A stretch of DNA of 64,000 nt from NCBI RefSeq assembly GCF_044464525.1, contig NZ_JBIQLE010000010.1, forward strand, positions 1 through 64,000. Direction: 5' to 3'. Source of the stretch: Pusillimonas sp044464525 (GTDB lineage: Bacteria > Pseudomonadota > Gammaproteobacteria > Burkholderiales > Burkholderiaceae_B). How positions within the stretch are numbered: position 1 is the first letter of the stretch; each line of letters begins with the position of its first letter. Below, one piece after another: positions 1 through 8,280 of this stretch. A model generated the notes under the pieces. The model ran no database searches. It had not been told where the DNA came from and saw only the letters and a program-made list of their open reading frames with translations. Both the position numbers and the translations under genes were made by a program.

Positions 1-1
1 G

Positions 2-682
2 GTGGTCAGTTCGTCGGTGATCTTCCTGCTTTGGTACTCGTTCACCCGCGAGGCGTTTCAAATCCAGCCTCTGGTGCCGGCCCTTAAAAGCTGGTGGATG
101 AAAATACACGTTCCCGCCAACTTCATTGGCTACGGCACTTTTTCTTTAGCGGCGATGGTGGGTTTTGCCTACCTCATCAAAGAGCATGGCGAAACCCGCT
201 CGTGGGGCAAGCTGCTGCCGCTGTTCGTGCTTGGGGCGGTATTGTGCGCTGAACCGATGATGTTCGGTTCGCAAGAACTGTCCGCGACCTGGATGCTGTA
301 CTTCGGCATTGGCGCCATCATCGTCGGTGCAATCCTTGCATTGCGTGGCCCCATCTCGCGCAAGCTGCCTTCGCTCGAGATTCTCGACGACATCATGTAT
401 AGGGCCATCGCGGTGGGCTTCGCGTTCTTTACCGTCGCCACCATATTGGGTGCGCTGTGGGCCGCTGATGCCTGGGGCGCATACTGGCAGTGGGATCCCA
501 AAGAAACCTGGGCCCTTATCGTCTGGCTCAACTATGCGGCATGGCTGCACATGAGGCTCATGAAGGGCTTGCGCGGCACCATGGCGGCTTATTGGGCGCT
601 GGCAGGCCTGCTCATTACCAGCTTCGCCTTCCTGGGCGTAAACATGTTCCTGTCAGGCCTGCACTCTTACGGCGAACTGTAA
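2..682 (+). CDS. ccsB: Cytochrome c biogenesis protein CcsB/ResC, C-terminal part
   Basis: Integral membrane protein of System II cytochrome c maturation, which works with ResB/CcsA-type partners to carry haem across the membrane and attach it to apocytochromes. The 226 visible residues have several hydrophobic segments. They include the tryptophan-rich haem-handling motif (WGAYWQWDPKETW at about residues 157-169) typical of the CcsA/CcsB/ResC family, followed by a conserved histidine in the next helix region (WLHMRL). The reading frame is open to the left edge of the window, so the true start lies outside and the first codon shown is not a real start. The stop codon is at 680-682. It is convergent with lysA. 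Identification is firm; only the N-terminal part is missing. Confidence 0.93.
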   Translation: MVSSSVIFLLWYSFTREAFQIQPLVPALKSWWMKIHVPANFIGYGTFSLAAMVGFAYLIKEHGETRSWGKLLPLFVLGAVLCAEPMMFGSQELSATWMLYFGIGAIIVGAILALRGPISRKLPSLEILDDIMYRAIAVGFAFFTVATILGALWAADAWGAYWQWDPKETWALIVWLNYAAWLHMRLMKGLRGTMAAYWALAGLLITSFAFLGVNMFLSGLHSYGEL

Positions 683-698
683 TTCAGGCGCAGGTGTT

Positions 699-734
699 GC
701 CGCCGGTAAAACGGCGGCCCGCGCTTGGGCCGCC
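699..734. terminator. Overlapping GC-rich hairpins between ccsB and lysA
   Basis: The 80-base gap between the convergent genes ccsB and lysA contains two mutually exclusive GC stems. One pairs GCCGCCG (699-705) with CGGCGGC (712-718). The other pairs GGCGGCCC (713-720) with GGGCCGCC (727-734). There is no clear T-run, so this is a plausible bidirectional terminator from position and structure only. Confidence 0.4.
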
Positions 735-762
735 GGCTGGTCGTGCATAAACGGTTTCACGT

Positions 763-2037
763 TTACGGCAATGGTTTTTCTTCCGCGAACAGGCTTTCCA
801 GGGTTTCGCGCGGGCGCACCACATGGTAGCTTGAGCCGTCGACCATGATCTCTGCCGGGCGGGGCCTGGTGTTGTACTGGCTGGCCATGGTAAAGGCATA
901 GGCGCCGGCCGACATAATCGCCAAGAGGTCGCCTTGCTGCACCGCCAGTTTCCGGTCGCGCGCCAGCCAGTCGCCGCTTTCGCAAATGGGCCCGACCACA
1001 TCGTAGGTTTGGGCGTCGTCGGGCCGATCCGCCGCCGGCTGATCGACCTGCTCGACGCTGTGCCAGGCATCGTACAGGGTAGGACGCAGAAGATCGTTCA
1101 TGGCGGCATCAACGATGGCGAAGTTCTTGGCTTCGGTGTGCTTCAGGTAGTGCACGCTCGTAAGCAGTATTCCGGCGTTGCCGACTAGCGAGCGGCCTGG
1201 CTCGAGCACGATCTGCAGGTGTTCGAGCTTGCGGGCGTGCAGTCGTTCAAAGACCGCGTCCAGCAGCATCTTTGGGGTCAGGGGAGTTTCATCGGTATAG
1301 CGTATGCCGATGCCGCCGCCAAGGTCCAGGTGTTTGATGTGTGTGCCGGCTTCGGCCAATGTGTCGATCAGGTCGAGCAGTTTTTCGAGGGCATCCAGGT
1401 AAGGCTCTACCTCGGTGATCTGCGACCCGATGTGGCAATCGACGCCGACAACGTCCAGGCTTTCAAGTTCAGCCGCACGCTGGTAGACGTCGGGCGCGGC
1501 TTCAATGGCGATGCCGAACTTGTTTTCTTTCAAGCCGGTCGAGATATAGGGGTGGGTGTGTGCGTCGACATCGGGGTTGACACGCACCGATACGGGCGCC
1601 ACCTTGCCCATTTCGGCGGCAACCCTGGCCAGTTGTTCAAGTTCAGCCTCAGATTCGACGTTGAAGCATTTGACGCCCGCCTGTAGCGCATCGCGCATTT
1701 CCCAGGCCTGCTTTCCCACGCCCGAAAACACCACCTTGGCAGGGTCGCCGCCCACAGCAAGCACGCGGGCCAGCTCTCCGCCCGAGACGATGTCGAAGCC
1801 TGACCCCAGCTTTCGAAATTCGTTAAGCACGGCGAGGTTGGAATTGGCCTTCATGCCAAAGCAGACGAGCACGTCGCGGCCCTGGGCGGCCTCGCTATAT
1901 GCGCTCCATGCATCGCGCAGCGCTTGCCGCGAATAGACGTAAAGGGGGGTGCCGAACTCTTGCGCAAGCTTGGCAAGCGGAACCTCCTCGGCGTGCAAGG
2001 TCTGGTTTTTGAAAGCAAAGTGGGGAGCAACAGTCAT
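763..2037 (-). CDS. lysA: Diaminopimelate decarboxylase
   Basis: PLP-dependent fold-type III (alanine-racemase-like barrel) enzyme that decarboxylates meso-diaminopimelate to L-lysine, the last step of lysine synthesis. It has 424 residues, the usual length. Visible marks are the PLP lysine region CFGMKANSN near residue 63, the conserved HIGSQI motif, the glycine loop LDLGGGIG, the phosphate-binding EPGRS motif, and the C-terminal substrate motif GPICESGD carrying the catalytic cysteine. ATG start at 2037. It lies 123 bases downstream of a small lipoprotein gene on the same strand, a common arrangement in proteobacteria. Very secure. Confidence 0.97.
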   Translation of the reverse strand: MTVAPHFAFKNQTLHAEEVPLAKLAQEFGTPLYVYSRQALRDAWSAYSEAAQGRDVLVCFGMKANSNLAVLNEFRKLGSGFDIVSGGELARVLAVGGDPAKVVFSGVGKQAWEMRDALQAGVKCFNVESEAELEQLARVAAEMGKVAPVSVRVNPDVDAHTHPYISTGLKENKFGIAIEAAPDVYQRAAELESLDVVGVDCHIGSQITEVEPYLDALEKLLDLIDTLAEAGTHIKHLDLGGGIGIRYTDETPLTPKMLLDAVFERLHARKLEHLQIVLEPGRSLVGNAGILLTSVHYLKHTEAKNFAIVDAAMNDLLRPTLYDAWHSVEQVDQPAADRPDDAQTYDVVGPICESGDWLARDRKLAVQQGDLLAIMSAGAYAFTMASQYNTRPRPAEIMVDGSSYHVVRPRETLESLFAEEKPLP

Positions 2038-2160
2038 GGGAAATCAGGGCAGGATGCGCGACGGCCTTGGTTTGCCGGCCATACACGCGAGGTTGAGCAG
2101 AGTTCGTAAACTACGAACGCAGCCTGAAATAATACAACACTGCTTGCATCCGCCCTTCTT

Positions 2161-2367
2161 TTATTCGACAGCCAGAGGTACGGTGCCATCTGTGCTGACG
2201 TTGCCCGGCGCCGGCGGAGGGGTGGTCAGTGCTTCTTCCGGTGGCGGGGGGGGCGGCATATACAGCGGCCCCTTGTAGCCGCAGGCAAGCAGCAGCGGAA
2301 GCAAAGCCAGGCTGGCTACAATGCGGTACTTGAATGACGCGCGCGTCTTGGTTCGGGGCGCTTGCAT
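2161..2367 (-). CDS. lptM: LptM-like small lipoprotein
   Basis: A 68-residue lipoprotein encoded just upstream of lysA, as is usual for the LptM/YifL family, which in E. coli assists assembly of the LptD-LptE lipopolysaccharide translocon. After a basic N-terminus comes a hydrophobic stretch and the lipobox LLLACGYKGPLY. The CGxKGPLY sequence after the lipid cysteine is the family hallmark. A run of six prolines and a Thr/Pro-rich tail follow. I chose the ATG at 2367; an upstream in-frame codon would add 37 residues that do not look like a signal sequence. The proline run is encoded by an uninterrupted eight-base G/C tract (2246-2253), which could slip. Confidence 0.85.
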   Translation of the reverse strand: MQAPRTKTRASFKYRIVASLALLPLLLACGYKGPLYMPPPPPPEEALTTPPPAPGNVSTDGTVPLAVE

Positions 2368-2399
2368 GATGGACTCCAAAAATCGGTGAATATAAAGAT

Positions 2400-2729
2400 A
2401 TGAATGAATCTGAATTTCTTGCTCGATGCAAAAGCATACTGGATGCGCTTGAAAGCCAGTCGGATGACTGGGTTTCATTACACGATCTCGACATCGAGGC
2501 CCATCGCAGCGGCAATGTCCTGACCCTGGTGTTCGACAACTCTATTCATGTGGTGGTCAACAGTCAGACGCCCATGCGGGAAATGTGGGTGGCGGCTCCA
2601 AGCGGCGGTTTCCATTATCGCTTCGATGGGCAGCGCTGGAATGATACGCGCGGCGGCCCCCACATGGCCGAGGCGCTGTCGCAGATCGTCTCCGAGGCCA
2701 CAGGCGAACCGATAAAAGTCATCATATAG
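2400..2729 (+). CDS. cyaY: Frataxin-like iron-sulfur assembly protein CyaY
   Basis: Bacterial frataxin, 109 residues, which binds iron through an acidic first helix and modulates the IscS-IscU iron-sulfur assembly complex. The sequence begins MNESEFLARCKSILDALE, has the acidic stretch DLDIEAHRSGNVLTLVF, and carries the conserved sheet motifs QTPMREMWVAAPSGGFHYRFD and W-DTR, all as in CyaY. ATG at 2400. It is divergent from lptM with only 32 bases between the starts, so the two promoters must overlap. It is convergent with mrcA. Confidence 0.95.
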   Translation: MNESEFLARCKSILDALESQSDDWVSLHDLDIEAHRSGNVLTLVFDNSIHVVVNSQTPMREMWVAAPSGGFHYRFDGQRWNDTRGGPHMAEALSQIVSEATGEPIKVII

Positions 2730-2769
2730 GCATGGCGGCGGCCGAACCGGGCCGCGGCTGCGGGCGTGT

Positions 2770-2812
2770 CGCCGGCCAAGATCGTTTCGAAGTTCGGCCG
2801 TCTTGGCCGGCG
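2770..2812. terminator. Bidirectional hairpin between cyaY and mrcA
   Basis: A perfect 12-base inverted repeat, CGCCGGCCAAGA (2770-2781) and TCTTGGCCGGCG (2801-2812), with a 19-base loop. It lies between the convergent ends of cyaY and mrcA. It is a likely shared terminator, although no T-run follows on either strand. Confidence 0.55.
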
Positions 2813-2824
2813 CCTGGGTTACGG

Positions 2825-5266
2825 CTAGAACTGTACGCGTTGAACTTGCGCGGCATCGCCCTGCACATTGCCGGAACCGATACGTTCGAGCAATGTGCCG
2901 ATGCCATCCAAGCCGCCGTCGTCGATGCCGCTGCCGTCAATGAACGGCTGCAGTTCTTCGGGGGTGGGCAGGCCGACACGAGCCACGGCTTGTCCGGGCG
3001 GAAACTCGGCAAAATACAGGTCGCCGTCGATTCGGCTTAGCCCGTTGGGCGGGTCGCCGGCGGGAGCTTCGGGGACCCCATCGAGAGCCACTCGCATGTA
3101 GTCGAGCCAGATGGGCATCGAGGCGCCGCCGCCCGTCTCGCGCGTACCCAATGAACGGGGCTGGTCAAAGCCCATCCAGGCCACGCCGACCAGTTTTGGG
3201 GTGAAGCCGGCGAACCAGGCATCGTGCGAATCGTTCGTGGTTCCCGTTTTGCCGCCGATATCGTTGCGCTTGAGCGCAGCATGCGTGCGTGCGGCCGTGC
3301 CGTAGGTGGCGACACCGCGCAGCATGTCGTTCATCACGTATGCGGTTCGCGGGTCGATGGCGCGCGCCGCCGCGTCGCCGGCGACGGTGGGGCGAGCCTG
3401 CATGATGACCTTGCCGTTTGAATCGGTGACATGGTCGATAAGGTAGGGCGGCACCCGGTAGCCGCCGTTGGCGAAGACCGCGAACCCGCCCGCCAGCTGC
3501 AAAGGCGTTACGTTGCCCGCGCCCAGCGCCAGGGGCAGCACGGCCGGATTTCGGGAGCGGTCGAAGCCGAACCGTGTGATGTAGTCTTGCACGTACTTGG
3601 GCCCGATGGCCTGCATGATGCGAATGGACACCATATTTTTGGATTTATACAACCCCTGGCGCATGGTCAGCATGGGTTCGTACGTGTTGCCGTAGTTTTT
3701 GGGCTGCCACGCCTTCGACCCTGTTTGCTGGGCGGTAAGCATGAAGGGCTCGTCCGACACTTGCGTGGCCGGTGTAAGGCCTCGTTCGAGGGCGGCGGCA
3801 TAAATGAAGGGCTTGAATGCCGAGCCCGGCTGGCGCCATGCCTGCGTCACGCGGTTGAACTGTTCTTCGAAGTCGAAACCGCCGACCAGTGACAGGATCG
3901 CGCCGTCTTGCGGCCGAACGGATACGAAGGCTGCCTGCACCGCGGGGCGGTTTATGACTTCCCAGTGATCGCCGTTCTCGTGCACGTAGACAACCGACCC
4001 GCGCTCTATGCGGTATTGGTCCTTGGCGTTCTTGCCCAGGCCTCGGGCCACGATTTTAAGGGCTTCTTTATTGGTGACTTCGATGATTTGCTGCGAACTG
4101 CGCGCCACCGTGATTTTATCGGGGCTGGCCGACAGGACGACGCCCATGAGCAGGTCGCCGCTGTCCGGATATTTGTCTTGCAGTTCGTCGAGCAGCGTGT
4201 CAAGAGCCACGCCGTCGTTTTCCAGACCCTCGGGCAAGCGAACGGTTTCTTCTGGGCCGGGATAGATCGCCCGGCGGGTGTACTGCAGGATGCCTTCACG
4301 CACCGCATCGTAGGCGGCCTGCTGGTCCTTTGAATGGATGGTGGTGTAGATGTTGAAGCCGCGCGAATAGACATTGTCTTGGTAGACGCTATACAGCAGG
4401 CGGCGAGCCAGCTCGGCGACGTACTCGCCTTGAATGGCGTAGCCACCGGCCGGCGTGCCGGGCGCCGACTTCAGTACGATGGGCTGCTCAGTGGCTTCTT
4501 CGTATTCGGCCTCGGTGATATAGCCCAGGCTGCGCATGCGGTTCAACACGTAGCCCTGGCGCGATTTTGCGCGGGGCATGTTGGCAATAGGATTGAAGCG
4601 TGACGGCGCCTTGGGGATGCCTGCCAGCATGGCGGCCTCGGCGATCGTGATGTCGCTAAGCTGCTTGCCGAAATAAGTGCGCGACGCAGAGGCGAAGCCG
4701 TAGGCCCTATGACCCAGGAAGATCTGGTTCATGTACAGATCGAGAATCTGGTCTTTGGTAAGGGTGGCCTCTATCTTGAAGGTAAGCAGCAGTTCGTAGA
4801 ATTTTCGGGTGTAGGTTTTTTCGGACGACAAATAGAAGTTGCGCGCGACCTGCATCGTGATGGTGCTGGCGCCCTGGGCCTTGGCCATGTGTGTGACGTT
4901 CGCCACAACGGCACGCGCGACACCTGTCCAGTCAATGCCCCCGTGCTGGTAAAAACGGTCGTCCTCGGCTGCTAAAATGGCCGATTTCATGACGTCGGGA
5001 ACCTCATCGAACCGCAATACGTTGCGGCGTTCTTCGCCGAACTCGCCTATTAGCACCTTGTCAGAGGTGTAGACCCGCAGCGGAACGCGCGGACGGTAGT
5101 CGACCATGGCCGTAAGGTCAGGCAGATTAGGCCAGGCCAGCGCCAAGGCAAGCGCGCCAAGCAGCGCCCCGCAAAGGCCAAGCCCGGCCAGAAAAACGGC
5201 CGACTTGATCAGGAATCGCGGCAAGCGTGATCGAGGCTTGCTGTCAGAAGATTTAGTAGAGCTCAT
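2825..5266 (-). CDS. mrcA: Penicillin-binding protein 1A (bifunctional class A PBP)
   Basis: Class A PBP that polymerises glycan strands and cross-links peptides in peptidoglycan; anchored in the inner membrane with its catalytic domains in the periplasm. From the ATG at 5266 it has 813 residues. It has a short basic cytoplasmic tail, one transmembrane helix, a transglycosylase domain with the catalytic EDDRFYQHGGID motif, an OB-like insertion, and a transpeptidase domain. The transpeptidase motifs are GSAFKPF (SxxK), SKN (SxN) and KTGTT (KTG). An ATT codon further upstream would lengthen it by 18 residues and is not preferred. It is divergent from aroK; in many relatives mrcA lies near the pilQ-aroKB locus. 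Confidence 0.96.
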   Translation of the reverse strand: MSSTKSSDSKPRSRLPRFLIKSAVFLAGLGLCGALLGALALALAWPNLPDLTAMVDYRPRVPLRVYTSDKVLIGEFGEERRNVLRFDEVPDVMKSAILAAEDDRFYQHGGIDWTGVARAVVANVTHMAKAQGASTITMQVARNFYLSSEKTYTRKFYELLLTFKIEATLTKDQILDLYMNQIFLGHRAYGFASASRTYFGKQLSDITIAEAAMLAGIPKAPSRFNPIANMPRAKSRQGYVLNRMRSLGYITEAEYEEATEQPIVLKSAPGTPAGGYAIQGEYVAELARRLLYSVYQDNVYSRGFNIYTTIHSKDQQAAYDAVREGILQYTRRAIYPGPEETVRLPEGLENDGVALDTLLDELQDKYPDSGDLLMGVVLSASPDKITVARSSQQIIEVTNKEALKIVARGLGKNAKDQYRIERGSVVYVHENGDHWEVINRPAVQAAFVSVRPQDGAILSLVGGFDFEEQFNRVTQAWRQPGSAFKPFIYAAALERGLTPATQVSDEPFMLTAQQTGSKAWQPKNYGNTYEPMLTMRQGLYKSKNMVSIRIMQAIGPKYVQDYITRFGFDRSRNPAVLPLALGAGNVTPLQLAGGFAVFANGGYRVPPYLIDHVTDSNGKVIMQARPTVAGDAAARAIDPRTAYVMNDMLRGVATYGTAARTHAALKRNDIGGKTGTTNDSHDAWFAGFTPKLVGVAWMGFDQPRSLGTRETGGGASMPIWLDYMRVALDGVPEAPAGDPPNGLSRIDGDLYFAEFPPGQAVARVGLPTPEELQPFIDGSGIDDGGLDGIGTLLERIGSGNVQGDAAQVQRVQF

Positions 5267-5381
5267 TGATGGCGATTTTAAGCCCTGGCGGTCCGCGCCG
5301 CGAGCATTGCACAAGAACAATGTAACGGATTAATGCGAAGGCAGTGGGCTAAAGAAGGATTGCAAGTGGGATAATACACAA

Positions 5382-6005
5382 ATGACTGATTCTTTACGTG
5401 CGAATTCCGCGATTCAGGCAGGCCATCGGTGCGATGCGGAGGCTGGGTCGGCGCCCGCCGATGCCAATGAACGGCCGATATTCCTGGTGGGCATGATGGG
5501 TGCGGGCAAGACCACGATAGGGCGCCATCTTGCCAAGGCATTGAAGCGCGAGTTCGTTGATTTGGATCTTGCGCTTGAAGCCCGTTGCGGCGTGCCTGTT
5601 GCCGTCATTTTCGAAATTGAGGGCGAAGATGGCTTCCGGCGGCGCGAAACTCAGTTGCTCGACCATTACTCTCAGCGAAAAGGCATTGTGCTGGCCACCG
5701 GCGGGGGCGCAGTGCTGGCCGCAAAGAACCGCAGCATGCTCAAAGAGCGCGGGCTGGTGGTGTATTTGCGCGCCACCAGCGATGAATTGTACCAGCGCGT
5801 TGCCCGCGACCGTCAACGTCCCCTTTTGCAAACCGACGATCCGCGTGCGCGCGTTGCCGAACTTCTGGCTCAGCGCGAGCCGCTTTATGAAGAAGTGGCC
5901 ACGCTGGCATTCGACACCGGCAGCACGCCTATCCCCCAGGCCGTGCACGACCTGGTGTCTCTATTGAACCAAACGAGATTGCGTGATGAACACCGTACAA
6001 GTTGA
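5382..6005 (+). CDS. aroK: Shikimate kinase
   Basis: Phosphorylates shikimate to shikimate 3-phosphate in the common aromatic amino acid pathway; cytosolic P-loop kinase. It has 207 residues, with an N-terminal extension of about 30 residues before the core. The core shows Walker A GMMGAGKTT, the shikimate-binding DLD motif in EFVDLDLALE, the FRRRE motif of the SB domain, the substrate-binding GGGAV loop, and the lid arginines in ARDRQRPLL. It overlaps the start of aroB by 20 bases, so the two are translationally coupled. Confidence 0.96.
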   Translation: MTDSLRANSAIQAGHRCDAEAGSAPADANERPIFLVGMMGAGKTTIGRHLAKALKREFVDLDLALEARCGVPVAVIFEIEGEDGFRRRETQLLDHYSQRKGIVLATGGGAVLAAKNRSMLKERGLVVYLRATSDELYQRVARDRQRPLLQTDDPRARVAELLAQREPLYEEVATLAFDTGSTPIPQAVHDLVSLLNQTRLRDEHRTS

Positions 6006-7071
6006 AACGCCCGGCGGCGCCTACCCCATCCATATTCATCCGGGCCGACTGGATCATCTCGGGCAGAGCATACCCTCTGACGCCACGGCGGTGGCGCTGG
6101 TCACCAACCCGACAGTGGCGGCGCTTTACGCCGCCCGAGCCGAGAAAGCCCTGGCTGACGCGGGCCATCGGGTGGTGCGCATCGAATTGCCCGACGGCGA
6201 AAAGTACAAAGACCTGCAAACGCTCAACCTCGTTTTCGATGCCCTGCTAAAAAACCGCTTCGATCGCAAGGCGGTGCTGGTGGCATTGGGCGGAGGTGTC
6301 ATCGGCGACATGGGCGGCTTTGCCGCCGCCTGCTATATGCGCGGCATCCGGTTCGTACAGATTCCCACCACGCTGTTGGCGCAGGTCGATTCTTCCGTGG
6401 GGGGCAAGACAGGCGTGAACCACCCCTTGGGCAAAAACATGATCGGCGCCTTCTACCAGCCGGTCGCGGTTGAAATCGACGTGAACGTGCTCAAGACCCT
6501 GCCGGCGCGCGAGATCACCGCCGGGCTGGCCGAAGTCATCAAATACGGTGCGATTATCGACGCCGAGTTCTTTGCCTGGTGCGAACAAAATGTTGCCAAG
6601 CTGCGGGCGCTTGACGAGGCTGCAATCGTTCATGCCATTCGCCGTTCGTGCGAACTCAAGGCTCAGGTCGTTTCGCAGGACGAACGCGAATCGGGTTTGC
6701 GGGCCATTCTTAATTTTGGTCATACCTTCGGGCATGCCATAGAGGCCGGCCTGGGCTATGGCCAGTGGCTGCACGGCGAGGCGGTGGGCTGCGGCATGAT
6801 CCAGGCGGCCGAGCTTTCGTCCTTGGTGCTGGGGCTGCCGCGCGAAAGCGTCGAGCGTGTCCGGTCGCTGGTGCGCGAAATCGGTTGCCCCGATACCCCG
6901 CCCGATCTTGGCGTTGAGCGCTGGCTCGACCACATGCAGGTCGACAAAAAGACCGAAGGGGGGCAGTTGCGATTCGTGCTGCTGCCGGAAATAGGCCGGG
7001 CCGTGTGTCAAACAGCGCCCGACGACGCGGTGCGCGAGGTATTGCTGCGTACCACAGCGGTTCAGGGCTAG
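5986..7071 (+). CDS. aroB: 3-Dehydroquinate synthase
   Basis: NAD- and metal-dependent cyclisation of DAHP to 3-dehydroquinate, the second shikimate-pathway step. About 361 residues, the normal size. Visible motifs are LPDGEKYK, the NAD-binding GGGVIGDMGGFAAA, QIPTTLLAQVDSSVGGKTGVN with the catalytic lysine, the zinc-ligand region (Glu in GLAEVIKYG), and HTFGHAIE plus LHGEAV with zinc histidines. Either GTG at 5983 or the adjacent ATG at 5986 could start it; I use the ATG. It follows aroK with overlap and precedes dgt by four bases, so aroK-aroB-dgt form an operon. Confidence 0.97.
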   Translation: MNTVQVETPGGAYPIHIHPGRLDHLGQSIPSDATAVALVTNPTVAALYAARAEKALADAGHRVVRIELPDGEKYKDLQTLNLVFDALLKNRFDRKAVLVALGGGVIGDMGGFAAACYMRGIRFVQIPTTLLAQVDSSVGGKTGVNHPLGKNMIGAFYQPVAVEIDVNVLKTLPAREITAGLAEVIKYGAIIDAEFFAWCEQNVAKLRALDEAAIVHAIRRSCELKAQVVSQDERESGLRAILNFGHTFGHAIEAGLGYGQWLHGEAVGCGMIQAAELSSLVLGLPRESVERVRSLVREIGCPDTPPDLGVERWLDHMQVDKKTEGGQLRFVLLPEIGRAVCQTAPDDAVREVLLRTTAVQG

Positions 7072-7075
7072 GGGG

Positions 7076-8209
7076 GTGGCGGTGACGGCTTTGGCGCCTT
7101 ATGCATCCAACCCCGAGCGTACTCGCGGCCGTCCGCACCCCGAGGCGCCGCCTTCCAATCGCTCTCAGTTCCAGCGCGACCGTGACCGCATCATCCACTG
7201 CAACGCATTTCGCTTGCTTGAATACAAGACCCAGGTGTTCGTCAATCACGAAGGCGACCTGTTTCGTACCCGCCTTACTCACAGCATAGAAGTGGCGCAA
7301 ATTGCCCGAACTTTGGCGCGCAACCTCGGCCTGCACGAAGACCTCACCGAAGCGATTTCGCTGGCGCACGACCTGGGCCATACCCCATTTGGCCATGCAG
7401 GCCAAGATGAACTTAACGCCTGCATGCGAGAAATGGCGCCGGCCGCCGGCGGCTTTGAGCACAACCTTCAAAGCTTGCGCGTGGTCGATGAGCTTGAAGA
7501 GCGCTACGCGGCCTTCAATGGCCTGAACCTGTGCTTTGAAACCCGCGAAGGCATCCTCAAGCACTGCTCGGTGAAGCATGCGCGCGAGCTGGGCGATGTG
7601 GGCCGGCGTTTTTTGGAACGTACACAGCCCTCGCTGGAAGCGCAAATCGCCAACCTGGCCGATGAAATCGCCTACAACAACCACGACGTCGACGACGGCT
7701 TGCGCTCTGGGCTTATTCGCATCGAACAGCTGATGCAAATAGAAATATTCGCCACTCATTACTCGGGCGTGATGCGCAAGCATCCCAACCTTGAACGCCA
7801 GCGAGCCATCGCCGAGACCATCCGGGCGATGATCAATACGCTGATCGTCGACCTGACCGAAACCACGCTTGCCAATATCCAGCGCGTGGGCCTCGCCGAC
7901 GTGGACGATGTGCGGGCGGCTGAGCCGCTGGCGGCTTTCTCGGCGCCCATGCGTGCTCAAACCGATGCCTTGAAGCGTTTTTTACTGAACAACCTGTATC
8001 GTCACAGCCAGGTCATGCGCATGACGACCAAGGCGCGTCGAATCGTGCGTGAGCTGTTTGTCGCTTTCATCGACGAGCCCCGCCTGCTCAAGGACGAATA
8101 CCGGCGCGAGGGCGACACGCAACAGGCCCGGGCCATTGCAGACTACATCGCGGGCATGACAGACCGCTACGCTATTCGCGAGCATCGCGAACTATTCCGC
8201 ATGGATTGA
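7076..8209 (+). CDS. dgt: dGTPase-like HD-domain triphosphohydrolase
   Basis: HD-superfamily phosphohydrolase of the deoxyguanosinetriphosphate triphosphohydrolase-like group, which hydrolyses dNTPs to deoxynucleoside and triphosphate and so affects dNTP pools. It has 377 residues and begins with GTG four bases after aroB. Motifs are RDRDRIIHCNAFRLLEYKTQVF, then RTRLTHSIEVAQIA with the first metal histidine, LAHDLGHTPFGHAGQ (the HD pair), and DEIAYNNHDVDDGLRSG with the last metal aspartate. Linkage to aroB is common in beta- and gammaproteobacteria. The enzyme type is secure, the exact substrate less so. Confidence 0.92.
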   Translation: MAVTALAPYASNPERTRGRPHPEAPPSNRSQFQRDRDRIIHCNAFRLLEYKTQVFVNHEGDLFRTRLTHSIEVAQIARTLARNLGLHEDLTEAISLAHDLGHTPFGHAGQDELNACMREMAPAAGGFEHNLQSLRVVDELEERYAAFNGLNLCFETREGILKHCSVKHARELGDVGRRFLERTQPSLEAQIANLADEIAYNNHDVDDGLRSGLIRIEQLMQIEIFATHYSGVMRKHPNLERQRAIAETIRAMINTLIVDLTETTLANIQRVGLADVDDVRAAEPLAAFSAPMRAQTDALKRFLLNNLYRHSQVMRMTTKARRIVRELFVAFIDEPRLLKDEYRREGDTQQARAIADYIAGMTDRYAIREHRELFRMD

Positions 8210-8280
8210 AGCCGCCTCAAGGCAAAAAGCGCTCGTCGGAGGCGGCAAGCGGCATGGCTTGCGCCGGGCGGGAGCGTTAT

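Noticed and set aside
2111..2539. 142-codon minus-strand frame across lptM and cyaY
   Set aside because: It overlaps two recognised genes in the wrong frame and has no recognisable sequence.
6710..7960. 416-codon minus-strand open frame opposite aroB and dgt
   Set aside because: A shadow of two well-supported genes; the composition is that of a reverse frame in GC-rich DNA.
8211..8246. Hairpin GCCGCCTC/GAGGCGGC after dgt as a terminator
   Set aside because: Eight-base stem with a 20-base loop and no T-run; too weak to claim as a feature.
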